The notes: generated by a model not told the origin, from the sequence alone. 64,000 bases of DNA from Silurus meridionalis (GCF_014805685.1 NC_060907.1:1744197-1808196), one strand, 5' to 3'; positions 42,360 to 53,857 are shown, counted from the stretch's first letter. Translations and numbers: made by a program.

Positions 42360-44005
42360 AAGAAGAGGAGATAGCATCCACAATCGTTCCCCTTTAAAAT
42401 TTCCCCTCGAGCTGCATCATCAATGCTAAGTAATGGTTCCAAAACCATATAGTGAACAGGCACCATTTTGCGGTATACGACCTCCTTGTAGAGGCGCTCT
42501 GGACTGAGAGCAACAAGGAGCTTCCAACATGGGGCCCTGTGACAAAAAAGGTTTCTTCCAGTAAGGCCAGTAAGTCTTGCCACATGACCTTGATTATGCG
42601 GAGAAAAGCACTATGTTTCGGAGCTACCACTGCAGGGGTTTCATGTGCAGGAGGACAAGCGGTATCATGTTGGATGCAGCTGCCATCAGACACAGCAGTC
42701 TTTGAAACTGCTTCACAGTGAGTGACTGGCCGTTTTTCACTCTCTTGACGGTCGTGAGCATCGACTCGAACCGAGCAGGAGACAAATGCTCCTGCATTGC
42801 AGTCGTATCCCACATTACCCCTAGATAGGAGGTCCTCTGTACTGGTCTTAACCCAACTCTTTTATGTGGGTGAGAACGACATCTGCTCCAATTGAGCTAG
42901 TATCAACCAATTGTCGATACAATTCAGTATGCTGATACCCTGGAGTATTCGAGGAGCAAGAGGAGCATCCACACACTTTGTGAAATGTACGTATATGGAA
43001 GAATGCGTCCCTCAGATCTATCGTGACGGACCAACCCTTGGACCTGATTTGAGACATGACTTGTTTTAGCGTCATCATCTTGAAACTGAGCTTAATGGGT
43101 GAGCGGTTCAGCTGACACAGATATAAAATTGGACACAGCCCCCACGCTTTTTGGGACAACGAAGTACCAGCTGTAGAACCCAGACTCTCTGTTGTGGAAA
43201 AGGGACCACCTCAATGCCCTACTTTCAGAAGAGAGTGTATACTGCTTGTTCTATTACCAGAGCCTGCTCTAGACCCACCAGAGGAAGAAACACCCAACTC
43301 AACCGAGGTGGAAGAGACCCGAACTGAATCTTGAACCCTCTTTCTACAGTGTGCAGGACCCAATAAGACACATGTGTCAGGAGTTTCTAAGCTGCCAGAT
43401 AGTCTACAAAGGGAATCAGTCTCTTGAGACTGACCTCTGCCATCCCTGCAACAGCTTGAACATGAAGCTGTTCTGGAGGCCTCCTGGGAGGCAGCGGGCT
43501 CTCCTAAACTGCTACATTGCTGAGTGTAATCCGAGGGAGGCACTCGCTGGAGACCGCATTTTTAACTTCGATTTGGAATCCATAGATTCCCGCTCTGTCA
43601 CTGAACCGCACAATGAGAACTTGTACCTGGCTGGGGTTGTGCCTGCCAAGCAAACCCATGAGAGCGGAGATGGAGTAATCGCTGGAAAGCCGCCAAAAGC
43701 CTTTTGGCCTCCTGGAATCTGTCAACGACAGTATCGCCAAACAGGCCAGTTGGCATGACAGGGCATCCAGGAGAAATCTCTGTCCCTGTCACTAAGATCA
43801 GAGAGAGTCAACCACAAGTGCACTTAGCAACATCTTGAGTCACAACCTCCAAAAGTTCCTCAAACCGGTTTAGCTGCCAAGGCAAGTCCACAGCCTCATC
43901 CAGTACAGTAAACCCCCAAATTGCTTTTCTTGGAGGAAGAGAGGTGGAGCACTGGGTCCTCCCCGCAGGGGTAGAAACTACCAAAGAGTGGGCTTCCAAA
44001 CTGTG
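42360..44005 (-). mobile_element. DIRS element fragment, second copy
   Basis: Copy of 39,470-41,022: RT with CIDN-type box, ORF1 PTGLFGDTVVDRFQEAKRLL near 43,730. It extends slightly past the duplication end, with SSSKKSN-type ORF1 sequence at 43,900-44,000. Confidence 0.8.
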
Positions 44006-44009
44006 AGAG

Positions 44010-44235
44010 AAGTTTCTGGATCTTCTTATTAGATTCCTGATTCTCAAATTTTAGCACAAGATCTTCTTTATAGGCTGCTTTTGCCTTCTTGATTTCACAC
44101 ATTATTTATTTTTCTAAACTAGAATATTCTACTGTATCTCCCTTACTAAAGGCACTACTTCTTTCTGACAGACAAATATTGAGTGATTTTGTAACCCAAA
44201 GTTTGCTGTTGAAATATTTCCAAGCATTTGCCAGA
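44010..44235 (-). pseudogene. LINE ORF2 linker fragment
   Basis: The minus frame has CEIKKAKAAYKEDLVLKFEN and, further upstream, an eroded QTLGYKITQYLS stretch equivalent to KPWVTKSLKILLS. Confidence 0.65.
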
Positions 44236-44691
44236 ATGATTGTATGAAGAGGAAATTTAGAAAAACTATTAAATTAAAGAAAGAATATCAATTGTTGAAT
44301 CATTTTTTTCCAAAGTGATTTTGTTTGTGCTTAAAAGATGAAAAACCTTCCAAATCAAGATACCCCATTCCACAGTCTGCCTTACACTGTTGGGCTTATA
44401 CAAATGTCAAAGAAACTCCAAGGAATACTGAATTTTTGTCGAGTCCTTAGCTGATTCAAACAAATATCAAAGTCAACAATACAATTATACTAATTTCCTT
44501 CATTAAGTTCCATTTCTATTTTCTTTATTTTTATTATTTTTTAAAAAAGAATAAAACAGCAAACAAACAAACCACCAGCACCACCACGTTCTGACTTGTG
44601 GAGTATTATACATGGCAGGGAATCCGTAACACGAGGGTAATCCATACGGTGAAAATAATCCATCCGATTGGAACAGGGAGCAGGACCCAGC
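44236..44691. other. Intronic or intergenic, nothing recognised
   Basis: AT-rich sequence with an A-rich run at about 44,541-44,572. No exon or repeat family is supported. Confidence 0.5.
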
Positions 44692-45141
44692 GAGGAATGA
44701 TGGAGATCAGGAATCTGAGAGATCACTAGCATGATTTTGTAGATCTGACAGGTAATGCGGAACAGGTTTCAGCGATTAGCGCTGTAAGCAGCTGAGGGAG
44801 AACCACGGAGAGGGCATGGCAGGAGGATCCCCAACACTTTAAATTGTGGGATCTGTGTGTTACACAAGTTTGAATCTTAGTTAGTAAGAAAATGTTAAAG
44901 AATAAATTAAACTCAAGGGTGATGTGCTTTTGTCCTAATACACACACATTTTTTTTTAATGAATGAAATGTGTTTATAGTTTAAAATATGTGTATTGGTT
45001 CTTTTATGTATTTTGTTGTACCTGGATCTTCTGATACTCTTGTCACAATGTTTGTACTTAAATATTCCAGTTTACTGATGTTCATTTTGGTCTTATATGT
45101 TGCACAATCATCCTGGATTACATTTCATTCCACTGTGTATA

Positions 45142-45466
45142 TCTGATGCTGTAACTACAGTAACTGGATACAGAGGAAGATCAGTTCAGATTAAATGTCA
45201 CTATGATTCTGGATATGAAGAAAACAACAAGTATCTCTGCAGAGGTGAATGTCCCCATTGGCCTAGAATCAAAGACATTCCTGTTCAGTCTAAATCTCCT
45301 GCTAAAGACACCAGATTCTCTCTGTATGACGACACAACAGCCAAAATCTTTACCATCACCATCACTGATCTGAGAGCAGAGGATGCAAAGACTTACTGGT
45401 GTGGGATCGAGCGGTCTGGGCCATTAAGAGATATTTACACAAAGCTTCAACTGCTGGTTAAAATGG
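45142..45466 (+). pseudogene. Ig V domain exon D, splice acceptor deleted
   Basis: The Ig frame is intact from SDAVTTVTGYRGRSVQIKC through NNKYLCRGECPHWPRIKDIP to KTYWCGIERSGPLRDIY, with a GTGAGT donor. Compared with exons A-C, the stretch TATTTCATTCTCCAGCTGG is missing just upstream, so acceptor and first codons are gone. The next upstream AG (45,070) would read into a TGA in the needed phase. The exon is probably skipped. WCGIER resembles the complete gene more than A-C do. Confidence 0.85.
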
Positions 45467-45604
45467 GTGAGTTTTACACAGAGGATATTAAAATAATCTC
45501 ACACAATAGTTTACTTCTTTATTATATTTTATTATAATGACTTTATTATATAGCTCTTCTTTATTATATTTCTGTCATGTCATTCATCATATCACTTTTT
45601 GCAG

Positions 45605-45655
45605 TTACTCCAACAGAGAAGGTTCACCACAAAACCACTGCTCGCTCATCCAATG
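45605..45655 (+). CDS. Linker exon following Ig D
   Basis: 51 bp, acceptor GCAG, donor GTATGT, phase 1/1. It encodes VTPTEKVHHKTTARSSN. Decayed homologues follow the stalk exons at 13,660, 17,297, 36,560 and 39,302, so this is a lost exon type in the other units. Confidence 0.6.
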
Positions 45656-46270
45656 GTATGTAGACCTGCATCCATACTGTAAATGAGTCATATTTTATAT
45701 ATATATACAGTAATTCCTGAACTATTAAACGCACCCAAATATAAGCCGCACCCACTGAATTTGACCAAGATTTTTATTTTGAACATGAATATGCCACACC
45801 TGTCTATACGCCGCAGGTTTCTACACTGAAACTAATGAACTTTACATAGGCTTTAACGAAAGACAGTGTCTGTTACACGGCTTGTATCTAAACAGTAGCC
45901 TACCAAGTTCACTGTCTTCTTTCTTCCTTTCACAACAATTTCACCACCGGTGAATCTTTTCTCCCGATGCCCTGCAGCTCAGAACACAGGTGAAGTGTGT
46001 TTTCATGCCCCGTTGTTTTCAGCGTGACGAATGATTCGCATTTCCTGTAGACAGTCCGAGTGAGCGGCAAGTCAAACGTCAGAGGAACATCATCCATATT
46101 TATGATGTGGTGCGGCCCGATTCAGTGGGAGCGCATCTGATTTAATATAAAGAGTTTCATTGGTTCACCTTAAACCGTTCGGCAATTTCATTGGTCTTAT
46201 GTTATGGGGCTCAGTGTTTTTTTGGCTTGAAGTATGTGAAACCGGGAAAAACCCAGAAAAATCCATAAAT

Positions 46271-46272
<2 letters not shown>

Positions 46273-46339
<67 letters not shown>
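46273..46339. repeat. (TA)n microsatellite next to Tc1
   Basis: About 67 bp of TA directly before the Tc1 left end; Tc1 targets TA. Confidence 0.97.
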
Positions 46340-46342
<3 letters not shown>

Positions 46343-47320
46343 TTGTGTTCAAAATTATTCAACCCCAATGCTGTAAATGGTTTTAGGAATTTAGTGTACA
46401 TTTGTAATTGTATTCAGAATGAAATCCTACAAGGACTTCTTAAAGAACCATATGCAACTAAAATGACATCAATTAGTTTTGTAATACAGTAGTAAATGTT
46501 TCTTTTGTGAATTCTTCATTGACATAATTATTCAACCCCTTAAAGACTACCACTCTGAAGAACAGAGGTTCAATGAAGTGTTTTCAATCAGGTATTGAAA
46601 ACACCTGTGGATATCAGGAGCAGCAATAAAGCCTAATAAGCACCAATTAGGCAGCTTTAAAATGACTGTGATACTCAGCTCCTTCTAGACATTTACTGGT
46701 GTGGTTACAAACATGGTGAGGTCAAGAGAATGGTCCAGGAAGACAAGAGAACAGGTGATTACTCTTCACAGGAAGGGCAATGGCTATAAGAAGATTGCAA
46801 AGATGTTAAACATACCAAGAGACACCATAGGAAGCATCACTCCAAGTCCACTAGAGCATGGTTGCAGATTAAAGGCTGGAACATTTTGAAGTGGCCATCG
46901 CAGTCACCAGACTTAAATCCGATTGAGAACCTCTGGTGGGACTTAAAGAAAGCAGTTGCAGTGCGCAAGCCTAAGAATGTGACTGAACTGGAGGCTTTTG
47001 CCCATGATGAATGGGTGAAGATACCCGTAGATCGCTGCAAGACACTTGTGTCAAGCTATGCTTCACGTTTAAAAGCTGTTATAACTGTAAAAGGATGTTG
47101 TACTAAGTACTAAGATTGAATGTCACTTGGGGGTTGAATAAAACTGATAATGATGTGAGATCAGAAAAGACATTTGTGGTTATTTCATTATAAATGTTAT
47201 GTTATATTTGTCTGACCTACACGTGCCTCTTTGATTTAATTGTAAGCAGGATGACTGAATGATCATAATCAATGTCAAACCGACCAAAACAATCAATTTC
47301 AGTGGGGGTTAAATAATTTT
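46340..47320 (+). mobile_element. Tc1-like transposon, internally deleted, right end lost
   Basis: Left terminal repeat CAGTTGTGTTCAAAATTATT. Transposase pieces: N-terminal helix-turn-helix (46,701-46,889; SREWSRKTREQVITLHRKGN, then IPRDTIGSI) and C-terminal SPDLNPIENLWWDLKKAV (46,862-47,113). The middle, with both catalytic Asp, is deleted. The last bases of the right terminal repeat are replaced by the next duplication unit. Confidence 0.93.
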
Positions 47321-47774
47321 GCATGAGGAATGATGGAGATCAGGAATCTGAGAGATCACTAGCATGATTTTGTAGATCTGACAGGTAATGCGGAACAGGT
47401 TTCAGCGATTAGCGCTGTAAGCAGCTGAGGGAGAACCACGGAGAGGGCATGGCAGGAGGATCCCCAACACTTTAAATTGTGGGATCTGTGTGTTACACAA
47501 GTTTGAATCTTAGTTAGTAAGAAAATGTTAAAGAATAAATTAAACTCAAGGGTGATGTGCTTTTGTCCTAATACACACACATTTTTTTTTAATGAATGAA
47601 ATGTGTTTATAGTTTAAAATATGTGTATTGGTTCTTTTATGTATTTTGTTGTACCTGGATCTTCTGATACTCTTGTCACAATGTTTGTACTTAAATATTC
47701 CAGTTTACTGATGTTCATTTTGGTCTTATATGTTGCACAATCATCCTGGATTACATTTCATTCCACTGTGTATA

Positions 47775-48099
47775 TCTGATGCTGTAACTACAGTAACTGG
47801 ATACAGAGGAAGATCAGTTCAGATTAAATGTCACTATGATTCTGGATATGAAGAAAACAACAAGTATCTCTGCAGAGGTGAATGTCCCCATTGGCCTAGA
47901 ATCAAAGACATTCCTGTTCAGTCTAAATCTCCTGCTAAAGACACCAGATTCTCTCTGTATGACGACACAACAGCCAAAATCTTTACCATCACCATCACTG
48001 ATCTGAGAGCAGAGGATGCAAAGACTTACTGGTGTGGGATCGAGCGGTCTGGGCCATTAAGAGATATTTACACAAAGCTTCAACTGCTGGTTAAAATGG
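47775..48099 (+). pseudogene. Ig V domain exon E, splice acceptor deleted
   Basis: Identical in protein to exon D and with the same upstream deletion, so the acceptor loss preceded the 2.6-kb duplication. Confidence 0.85.
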
Positions 48100-48237
48100 G
48101 TGAGTTTTACACAGAGGATATTAAAATAATCTCACACAATAGTTTACTTCTTTATTATATTTTATTATAATGACTTTATTATATAGCTCTTCTTTATTAT
48201 ATTTCTGTCATGTCATTCATCATATCACTTTTTGCAG

Positions 48238-48288
48238 TTACTCCAACAGAGAAGGTTCACCACAAAACCACTGCTCGCTCATCCAATG
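48238..48288 (+). CDS. Linker exon following Ig E
   Basis: Copy of 45,605-45,655, 51 bp, phase 1/1, VTPTEKVHHKTTARSSN. Confidence 0.58.
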
Positions 48289-48897
48289 GTATGTAGACCT
48301 GCATCCATACTGTAAATGAGTCATATTTTATATATATATACAGTAATTCCTGAACTATTAAACGCACCCAAATATAAGCTGCACCCACTGAATTTGACCA
48401 AGATTTTTATTTTGAACATGAATATGCCACACCTGTCTATACCGCAGGTTTCTACACTGAAACTAATGAACTTTACATAGGCTTTAACGAAAGACAGTGT
48501 CTGTTACACGGCTTGTATCTAAACAGTAGCCTACCAAGTTCACTGTCTTCTTTCTTCCTTTCACAACAATTTCACCACCGGTGAATCTTTTCTCCCGATG
48601 CCCTGCAGCTCAGAACACAGGTGAAGTGTGTTTTCATGCCCGTTGTTTTCAGCGTGACGAATGATTCGCATTTCCTGTAGACAGTCCGAGTGAGCGGCAA
48701 GTCAAACGTCAGAGGAACATCATCCATATTTATGATGTGGTGCGGCCCGATTCAGTGGGAGCGCATCTGATTTAATATAAAGAGTTTCATTGGTTCACCT
48801 TAAACCGTTCGGCAATTTCATTGGTCTTATGTTATGGGGCTCAGTGTTTTTTTGGCTTGAAGTATGTGAAACCGAAAACCCAGAAAAATCCATAAAT

Positions 48898-48898
<1 letters not shown>

Positions 48899-48958
<60 letters not shown>
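48899..48958. repeat. (TA)n microsatellite next to Tc1
   Basis: About 60 bp, abutting the Tc1 left end. Confidence 0.97.
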
Positions 48959-48961
<3 letters not shown>

Positions 48962-49943
48962 TTGTGTTCAAAATTATTCAACCCCCAATGCTGTAAATGG
49001 TTTTAGGGAATTTAGTGTACATTTGTAATTGTATTCAGAATGAAATCCTACAAGGACTTCTTAAAGAACCATATGCAACTAAAATGACATCAATTAGTTT
49101 TGTAATACAGTAGTAAATGTTTCTTTTGTGAATTCTTCATTGACATAATTATTCAACCCCTTAAAGACTACCACTCTGAAGAACAGAGGTTCAATGAAGT
49201 GTTTTCAATCAGGTATTGAAAACACCTGTGGATATCAGGGAGCAGCAATAAAGCCTAATAAGCACCAATTAGGCAGCTTTAAAATGACTGTGATACTCAG
49301 CTCCTTCTAGACATTTACTGGTGTGGTTACAAACATGGTGAGGTCAAGAGAATGGTCCAGGAAGACAAGAGAACAGGTGATTACTCTTCACAGGAAGGGC
49401 AATGGCTATAAGAAGATTGCAAAGATGTTAAACATACCAAGAGACACCATAGGAAGCATCACTCCAAGTCCACTAGAGCATGGTTGCAGATTAAAGGCTG
49501 GAACATTTTGAAGTGGCCATCGCAGTCACCAGACTTAAATCCGATTGAGAACCTCTGGTGGGACTTAAAGAAAGCAGTTGCAGTGCGCAAGCCTAAGAAT
49601 GTGACTGAACTGGAGGCTTTTGCCCATGATGAATGGGTGAAGATACCCGTAGATCGCTGCAAGACACTTGTGTCAAGCTATGCTTCACGTTTAAAAGCTG
49701 TTATAACTGTAAAAGGATGTTGTACTAAGTACTAAGATTGAATGTCACTTGGGGGTTGAATAAAACTGATAATGATGTGAGATCAGAAAAGACATTTGTG
49801 GTTATTTCATTATAAATGTTATGTTATATTTGTCTGACCTACACGTGCCTCTTTGATTTAATTGTAAGCAGGATGACTGAATGATCATAATCAATGTCAA
49901 ACCGACCAAAACAATCAATTTCAGTGGGGGTTAAATAATTTTG
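48959..49943 (+). mobile_element. Tc1-like transposon, both ends present, transposase deleted
   Basis: The ends CAGTTGTGTTCAAAATTATT and AATAATTTTGAACACAACTG are inverted repeats of about 28 bp. Same internally deleted transposase as 46,340-47,320 (frames 49,323-49,511 and 49,484-49,735). It lies within a TA repeat on both sides. It could be moved only by a transposase supplied elsewhere. Confidence 0.94.
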
Positions 49944-49944
49944 A

Positions 49945-49950
49945 ACACAA

Positions 49951-50037
<87 letters not shown>
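49945..50037. repeat. (TA)n microsatellite
   Basis: About 93 bp, right flank of the Tc1, followed by a T run. Confidence 0.97.
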
Positions 50038-50042
<5 letters not shown>

Positions 50043-50747
50043 TTTTTTTTCATGTTTTCACTTTGGACAGTGGCAACAAGATTTATACTAGATGAATGTC
50101 TGTGTGAAAATAGAAATTTAAGTCTAATATAAAAGCCAGATAACACATTAGCACTCACCTTTTGAGCCTCTGTAAATTAGAATTATTTTCTTTTTTATAA
50201 TATTTCATGCCATTGCATGAGCATGTACATCACATCACTGTCCTGCTCAGCACTTTGATCGTTAATAAAGACACTCCTTGGCTATCAAAAAAAAGAACGA
50301 CGAAAAATTTGTTTTTTAACCTATACAGTTCTGACATGGAGGCTGCAGTTTATTTAAAAGCAGGTACACATTTTGCAAAGTGCTTCACACCTCTCGGACG
50401 CTGTGGTTTGAGAAATGTGAAGCGCTTTGCAAATGTGTCTGATTGTTTTTTTTTAACTGAGCAAAAATGTATCTTGCCCAGGTAAAAAAAAAAACTTTCA
50501 TTTTCAACCTTTATGATGACCTGCTTAACAGTTGCTGTTCTTTGTACCCAAAATTAAAACAACAGTAACTCACTTCACACAGTCACACCAATAACACACA
50601 CCTCTTATACATAACTAATGAGGCAATGACATTTATTTTTTATTTATTTAAACCAAACATAAAGGTTTCTCCCATAGTTTTACTTAATCTTCACCTAATA
50701 AACTATTATAATATATAACATTTTAATGTTTTTTTTTCCTATTTCAG
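50038..50747. other. Intron before the tail exon; no transmembrane exon seen
   Basis: The stretch at about 50,340-50,485 parallels 19,795-20,095 of the complete gene (GCAGTTTATTTAAAAGCAGG, GTAAAAAAAAAAA). Yet the part that should encode the transmembrane helix is not recognisable. The transmembrane exon seems deleted or replaced. Confidence 0.5.
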
Positions 50748-50932
50748 ACAAGTGATGTTTATGAAAATTGTCCAAATTTTATTCTCTTCAAGAAACAGTA
50801 AACACCAATTTACCCAAATCTGTATGCAAGACTCCAGACCCAACCACCGAGCAGTCAGACACAATCTACCAGAATTCATCCAATACTGATAATCAATCAA
50901 ATTCAGTCTACCAGAATCTGACAGTCCCATAA
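50748..50932 (+). pseudogene. Cytoplasmic-tail exon of the second receptor locus, frameshifted
   Basis: Acceptor ATTTCAG, then TSDVYENC as in the complete gene (20,469). The frame then shifts and stops at CAGTAA (about 50,801). In another frame the rest of the tail is well kept: SVCKTPDPTTEQSDTIYQNS and SNSVYQNLTVP, then TAA at 50,930-50,932. The exon is 185 bp, not a multiple of three. The ITIM-like SVYQNL survives only beyond the shift. Confidence 0.82.
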
Positions 50933-51234
50933 AGCAAATATGATTAAGATAAGATTAAAATGCTGGTGCAGTGTTTTTTTCCCCAGCAGATGTTTTGCCT
51001 CTGTATTACTCACTTGCTAACATTTATTTTTTTGACTGTTTCTTATTGTACCTCTGATTTTTTTAAGTCTTCTTTGATTAATCCCACAACATCTGATGCC
51101 AAGCCTGCATGTAACAATGCTGTATACTAAATCATACTATACTGTATACTAATGTCTGTGGTTTGTCAGTAAAATTCATTTTATTGTTTTTACTTAGCAT
51201 TTCTTAAAATCCATTGCATGTTACAACCAAATTC

Positions 51235-51445
51235 CAACCAAATAAAGGTTGGGACGCTGTGTAAAATGTAAATAAAAGCAGAACGCAATGATTTTCAAAT
51301 CTCATAAACCCATATTTAATTCACAGTGGAACATAGAAAACATATCACATGTTTAAACTGAGGAAATGAACCATTTTAAGGAATTAAAAAATACTGAAAC
51401 ATGTATCAAAAAAAGTTGGGACGGGGCAACAAAAGTGTGAAAAAA
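51235..51445. mobile_element. Fish DNA-transposon remnant (AAGTTGGGACGGGGCAACA type)
   Basis: It holds AGGTTGGGACGCTGTGTAAA, TCTCATAAACCCATATTT and AAGTTGGGACGGGGCAACAA, text I associate with a common non-autonomous fish DNA transposon. No coding capacity. Confidence 0.55.
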
Positions 51446-52650
51446 GTAAATTTAATTAAAAATGAAACAGTTGGAGAAATACTTTGCAACTCCATTTTGG
51501 GATTCGAGAGGAACACAACATCTGAAACATATTTATGTACATTTTTTATTTGTCTCATATCAGATCTGTGTGCTTCCCTGATTTTTGTGTTTACATGCAA
51601 CATGTGCATGTTACATCTAAACCTTGCTTTTCTTGTGATTCATCACTTCCCTCACTTCATATCTGTTTGGAGTTTACTTTTTGATTAATTTGTGTTTAAA
51701 TACTCTGTTGTGATTCATGTGTACTTCACAAAATAACTATTTCTTATGTCCTAGTATTGTGCTTGCCAGCCACTCGACCCACTCCTGGATTATGTTCTTG
51801 CTTTTGGAATTCAATTTGAACTTTTTGCTATTTGTATTAATAAAACATTTTTATCTGCACTGCATCTGCTTTTGTTTGAATAGAACTCACATTACACAAC
51901 ACATCACTTTGCCAGTATCATGGATGAGTAAGAATCAGATGAAGTAATCAACATGCTTTAACTTAATTAAAATTCATTGTTATATTTGCATGGTGATTTT
52001 AACAATGGAAATTGTCCTAAAGCAGGTTTACAGAATTAATAGATTATGAACTCGACTCAACTCGGTTCAGTTTCTTTAGTGTTTTTTTCCTCTTTCCCAG
52101 CTACATATTAGGTCTTTTTCAAATTGCAGATATTCTTTCATACAATGAAAATTTTTCTTTGAGAGTTTAGTGAGTCCCAAACCTGAGGAGAGTCAATGAT
52201 TCATGTTCCGGTCATGGTCCCAGGGACATTAGCATTATGGCCAATGGTGGACTGTAAAGAAATAAATGGTTATAGTATTTCCATTTGGGGAGACTTGTAC
52301 TGTAACTTGTACTGTAACACTAGATTTCAAAGTCAAATATATACATTTTTGCTGAACTACATTTAAAAAAAATCAGTCATTTTTTTTTTATTTATGAGGA
52401 TAAAAACTTAACTGGTCAAACACGGAGTTTTGAACAGCACTTGGTGTTTCTACTGATCACCAAAATACAGTTTAGCATCAGTTCAAAGGCAAGCAGAACA
52501 TTTGAAGAGAAATAAATGATGAAGAAACTCCAGACTCTAATTATACTGACCTTATTTACACATTTATTTTTTAGGCAGTTGAACAGAATGTTTTGGGCCC
52601 ATAATTGTAATAGAAATCAAATTCAACTCAATAATACTCATTAAGTTTGG
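51446..52650. other. Intergenic, nothing recognised
   Basis: AT-rich. Short open frames look random. No exon, RNA gene or repeat family is supported. Confidence 0.5.
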
Positions 52651-52654
52651 GGAC

Positions 52655-52803
52655 TGCTGTGTTAGAGAAGTGAATAAAAGAGTGCAGGCAGGGTGGAGTG
52701 GGTGGAGAAGAATGATAGCAAGAGTAATCTGTGATAGAAGGGTATCAACAAGAGTAAACGAGAAAGTTCATAGCACTGTGGTGAGACCTGCGATGTTGTA
52801 TGT
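52655..52803 (+). pseudogene. RTE-type LINE fragment
   Basis: Parallel to 26,365-26,510 (GAGTGCAGGCAGGGTGGAGT, GTGAGACCTGCGATGTTGTA). It encodes remnants of the KKRVQAGWSGWRR and VRPAMLYGLE blocks and stops where gypsy sequence begins. Confidence 0.85.
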
Positions 52804-52804
52804 T

Positions 52805-53857
52805 TTAGAGCAGGGGTGTCCGCGGTCGCCCACAAGGACCACATGAGTCACCTGGTGCCCGTGCAGTTGGTGTAATTGCGTCAACACCTCGGGTTTCATG
52901 TCCACCGGCAATAGCACTTGGAGGACACCCAACGATAAAGCACCCCCTCCTTCTCCACCAGACGATCCCACTGCCGAAACAAAAGCACAGCGGGCCTAGA
53001 AAGTTTCTTACGCTCCTCAAGCTAGGCAGCAATTTCCGCCTCCAGAACACCAGCAGCTCTCCAATAACTGGGTCGGCCTGCTGCTGAGCAGACATATCAC
53101 TGATGGAATAACCAGGAAAGGATACAATCTGGTTTACCTGAGTCACCAATCCGCCTTGGTCGACTTGACGCAATGCAGCAGGAACAGATACACCTGGGCA
53201 CAAATCCTGAACCTCCACAGCAGGTGAGTTCTGGCGTGACAAGGCATCAGCATTGCGGTTGCTCTTACCTGATCTATACTTAAGCTCAAAGTCAAAGGCT
53301 GCCAACTGTGCAGCCCAACGCTGTTCCATTGCATCAAACTTAGCTGAGGTCAGGTAGCTAAGAGGGTTATTATCGGTGTAGACTACTTGTGTCCCAGCAG
53401 GTACTCCCGGAACTTCCCAATCATGGCCCACTTGAGCGCAAGAAACTCCAGCTTCATAGAACTGTAGTTTAAAGTATTGCGCTACCATAAGCTATGGGAT
53501 GCACCTTACCTTGTTGCTCTTGTGAGAGGACCGCCCCTAGCCCCCCATAGCTGGCGTCCACCTCCAGGATAAAAGGAAGTGAAAAGTCGCCATAGGCGAG
53601 CACAGGGGCTGTGGTAAGTCTACCCTTTTAATCCTCGAAGCTACTCTGACACTCTGTATACCATGCCTCAGCAAACTCACGGGACCCAGACTTTGAAAGC
53701 TTTGGGGTTGCCAGCTCTGCCACCAACCTGTGGAGGGGGGCAGCCAGCCTCGCAAACCCCTCCACAAAACGGCGGTAGTAGCTAGCAAACCCCAAAAATT
53801 ACCGCAAACCTGCAACACTGGTTGGCTGAGGCCAGTGCGAAACGGCCTCAATCTTCA
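52805..53857 (-). pseudogene. Ty3/gypsy pol, RT end, RNase H and start of integrase
   Basis: Minus-strand reading, several frames: IEAVSHWPQPTSVAGL (about 53,852-53,800), GFASYYRRFVEGFARL, then RNase H (VVYTDNNPLSYLTSAKFDAM, LAAFDFELKYRSGKSNRNAD, ALSRQ). It ends with QLHQLHGHQ, the start of the zinc-binding region of integrase. The catalytic part of integrase and the 3' LTR are absent. The 5' part of the same element is at 58,786-61,530. Confidence 0.85.

Larger units (their letters stand above)
41023..43912 (+). repeat. 2.89-kb tandem duplication, unit 2
   Basis: Copy of 38,136-41,022 with few differences, mostly in DIRS and microsatellite sequence. The right end is near CATCCAGTACAGTA at about 43,910. 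Confidence 0.95.
44692..47324 (+). repeat. 2,633-bp tandem duplication, unit 1
   Basis: It starts GAGGAATGATGGAGATCAGG, repeated at 47,325. It contains Ig exon D, a linker exon, a (TA)n run and a Tc1 element that loses its last 10 bases or so at the joint (about 47,321). Confidence 0.96.
47325..49957 (+). repeat. 2,633-bp tandem duplication, unit 2
   Basis: Nearly identical to 44,692-47,324, differing by short indels. It ends in the complete right end of the Tc1 and the adjoining (TA)n. Confidence 0.95.

Noticed and set aside
45097..45141. In-frame ATG upstream of Ig exon D as a new gene start
   Set aside because: The extra residues are former intron sequence without a hydrophobic leader. 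The Ig exon simply lost its acceptor.
46262..46400. Tyr-Ile repeat protein across the (TA)n tract
   Set aside because: Translation of a dinucleotide repeat, no coding evidence.
44692..49957. Treating Ig D and E as two separate genes
   Set aside because: They are near-identical halves of one 2.6-kb tandem duplication, without leader, transmembrane or tail exons of their own.
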